This document shows, piece by piece, positions 63,613-64,000 of a stretch of DNA of 64,000 nucleotides. A model generated the notes under the pieces. It was not told where the DNA came from, ran no database searches, and saw nothing but the letters and a program-made list of their open reading frames with translations. Origin of the DNA: Pseudoxanthomonas kalamensis DSM 18571 (GTDB taxonomy: Bacteria; Pseudomonadota; Gammaproteobacteria; Xanthomonadales; Xanthomonadaceae); the NCBI RefSeq assembly GCF_010211745.1, contig NZ_PDWQ01000006.1, positions 124,001-188,000 of the forward strand. Direction: 5' to 3'. Made by a program: the position numbers and the translations under genes. Every line of letters starts with the position of its first letter. The first letter of the stretch is position 1.

Positions 63613-64000
63613 TCACGACAGCGTGCCCTCCAGGTCGGAGCACAGGTCGCCAACATCCTCCACCCCCACGCTCAGCCGCACCAGTCCGTCGGTAATGCCG
63701 AGGCGATGGCGGCGTTCGGGGGGGACGGAGGCGTGGGTCATGACGGCGGGGTGGTTGACCAGGCTTTCCACGCCGCCGAGGGATTCGGCCAGGGTGAAGA
63801 TCTCGAGTTTCTCGCAGAATGTGCGCGCGGCGTCGAATCCGCCTTTCAGCACGATCGAGATGATGCCGCCATAGCCCTGCATCTGCCGGCCGGCCAATGC
63901 GTGCTGCGGATGCGATTCCAGACCCGGATAGATCACTTTCTCGATGGTCGGCTGATCCTGCAGCCATTCGGCCAGCGCCAGTGCGTTTTCGCAGTGCGCC
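63613..64000 (-). CDS. metB: Cystathionine gamma-synthase/lyase family PLP enzyme, C-terminal part
   Basis: 128 C-terminal residues; the 5' part lies beyond the window, so the PLP lysine is not seen. AHCENALALAEWLQ, VIYPGLESHPQHALAGRQM, ESLGGVESLVNHPAVMTHAS and GLVRLSVGVED are conserved in the Cys/Met metabolism PLP family (MetB, MetC, CGL). The symbol follows the Xanthomonas locus, where metB flanks the LPS cluster; synthase and lyase cannot be told apart from this fragment. Confidence 0.88.
   Translation of the reverse strand, partial: AHCENALALAEWLQDQPTIEKVIYPGLESHPQHALAGRQMQGYGGIISIVLKGGFDAARTFCEKLEIFTLAESLGGVESLVNHPAVMTHASVPPERRHRLGITDGLVRLSVGVEDVGDLCSDLEGTLS

Overview
The window comes from a GC-rich gammaproteobacterium of the Xanthomonadaceae/Rhodanobacteraceae type (order Lysobacterales). 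Three things point there: the gene neighbourhoods (xerD-dsbC-purL, lptF-lptG divergent from pepA-holC-valS, pssA-rimI), hairpin repeats of a type I recall from that order, and above all a lipopolysaccharide locus held between etfBA and metB. That last arrangement is the documented position of the variable LPS locus in Xanthomonas. I saw no rRNA, tRNA or CRISPR array.

1-6 kb: two large secreted proteins on the minus strand, a subtilisin-family (S8) peptidase cut by the window edge and a YadA-type trimeric autotransporter with an extended signal peptide. 6-25.3 kb: housekeeping genes. These are purL, dsbC and xerD; an RDD membrane protein; lptF-lptG with a third small secreted protein; pepA, holC and valS; pssA, a divergent holD-like gene and rimI; two DUF4124 proteins, proS and an H-NS-like nucleoid protein. 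The chi subunit (holC) and a strong candidate for the psi subunit (next to rimI, as in E. coli) of the DNA polymerase III clamp loader are both present. valS carries a palindromic repeat inside its reading frame.

25.4-36.7 kb: a ThrE-type exporter, a four-gene Mla-like lipid transport operon (STAS-MlaE fusion, ATPase, MCE protein, PqiC-type lipoprotein), a WbsX-RgpF fusion protein, scoAB (CoA transferase), an ATP-grasp protein and etfBA.

36.7-63.6 kb: a polysaccharide (O-antigen) island of lower and uneven GC. From the etfA side run a GT4 glycosyltransferase, a methyltransferase, an LPG-synthase/flippase-like membrane protein, a GT2 enzyme and a membrane GT-C-like protein, with a reprolysin-like lipoprotein metalloprotease inserted on the opposite strand. 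From the metB side, on the minus strand, run wzm and wzt (ABC exporter), a decayed RgpF/GT4 gene, several giant multidomain glycosyltransferases and methyltransferases, a UDP-sugar dehydrogenase, a sulfotransferase-like protein and an IS3-family transposase remnant. The two halves converge near 44.97 kb.

The island looks like an ABC-transporter-dependent O-antigen system. Its most interesting aspect is a set of shared modules. One GW...RPDV...GF module occurs at the C-terminus of Wzt, in a methyltransferase/P-loop protein and in the GT-C-like protein. A second repeat (WYL...DV...EGR) occurs in two other proteins. A duplicated coiled coil links two methyltransferase-like domains. Together these suggest an unusual chain-termination, length-control and export-recognition system, functionally parallel to WbdD/Wzt of E. 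coli O9a but built from different parts. This is inference from sequence alone.
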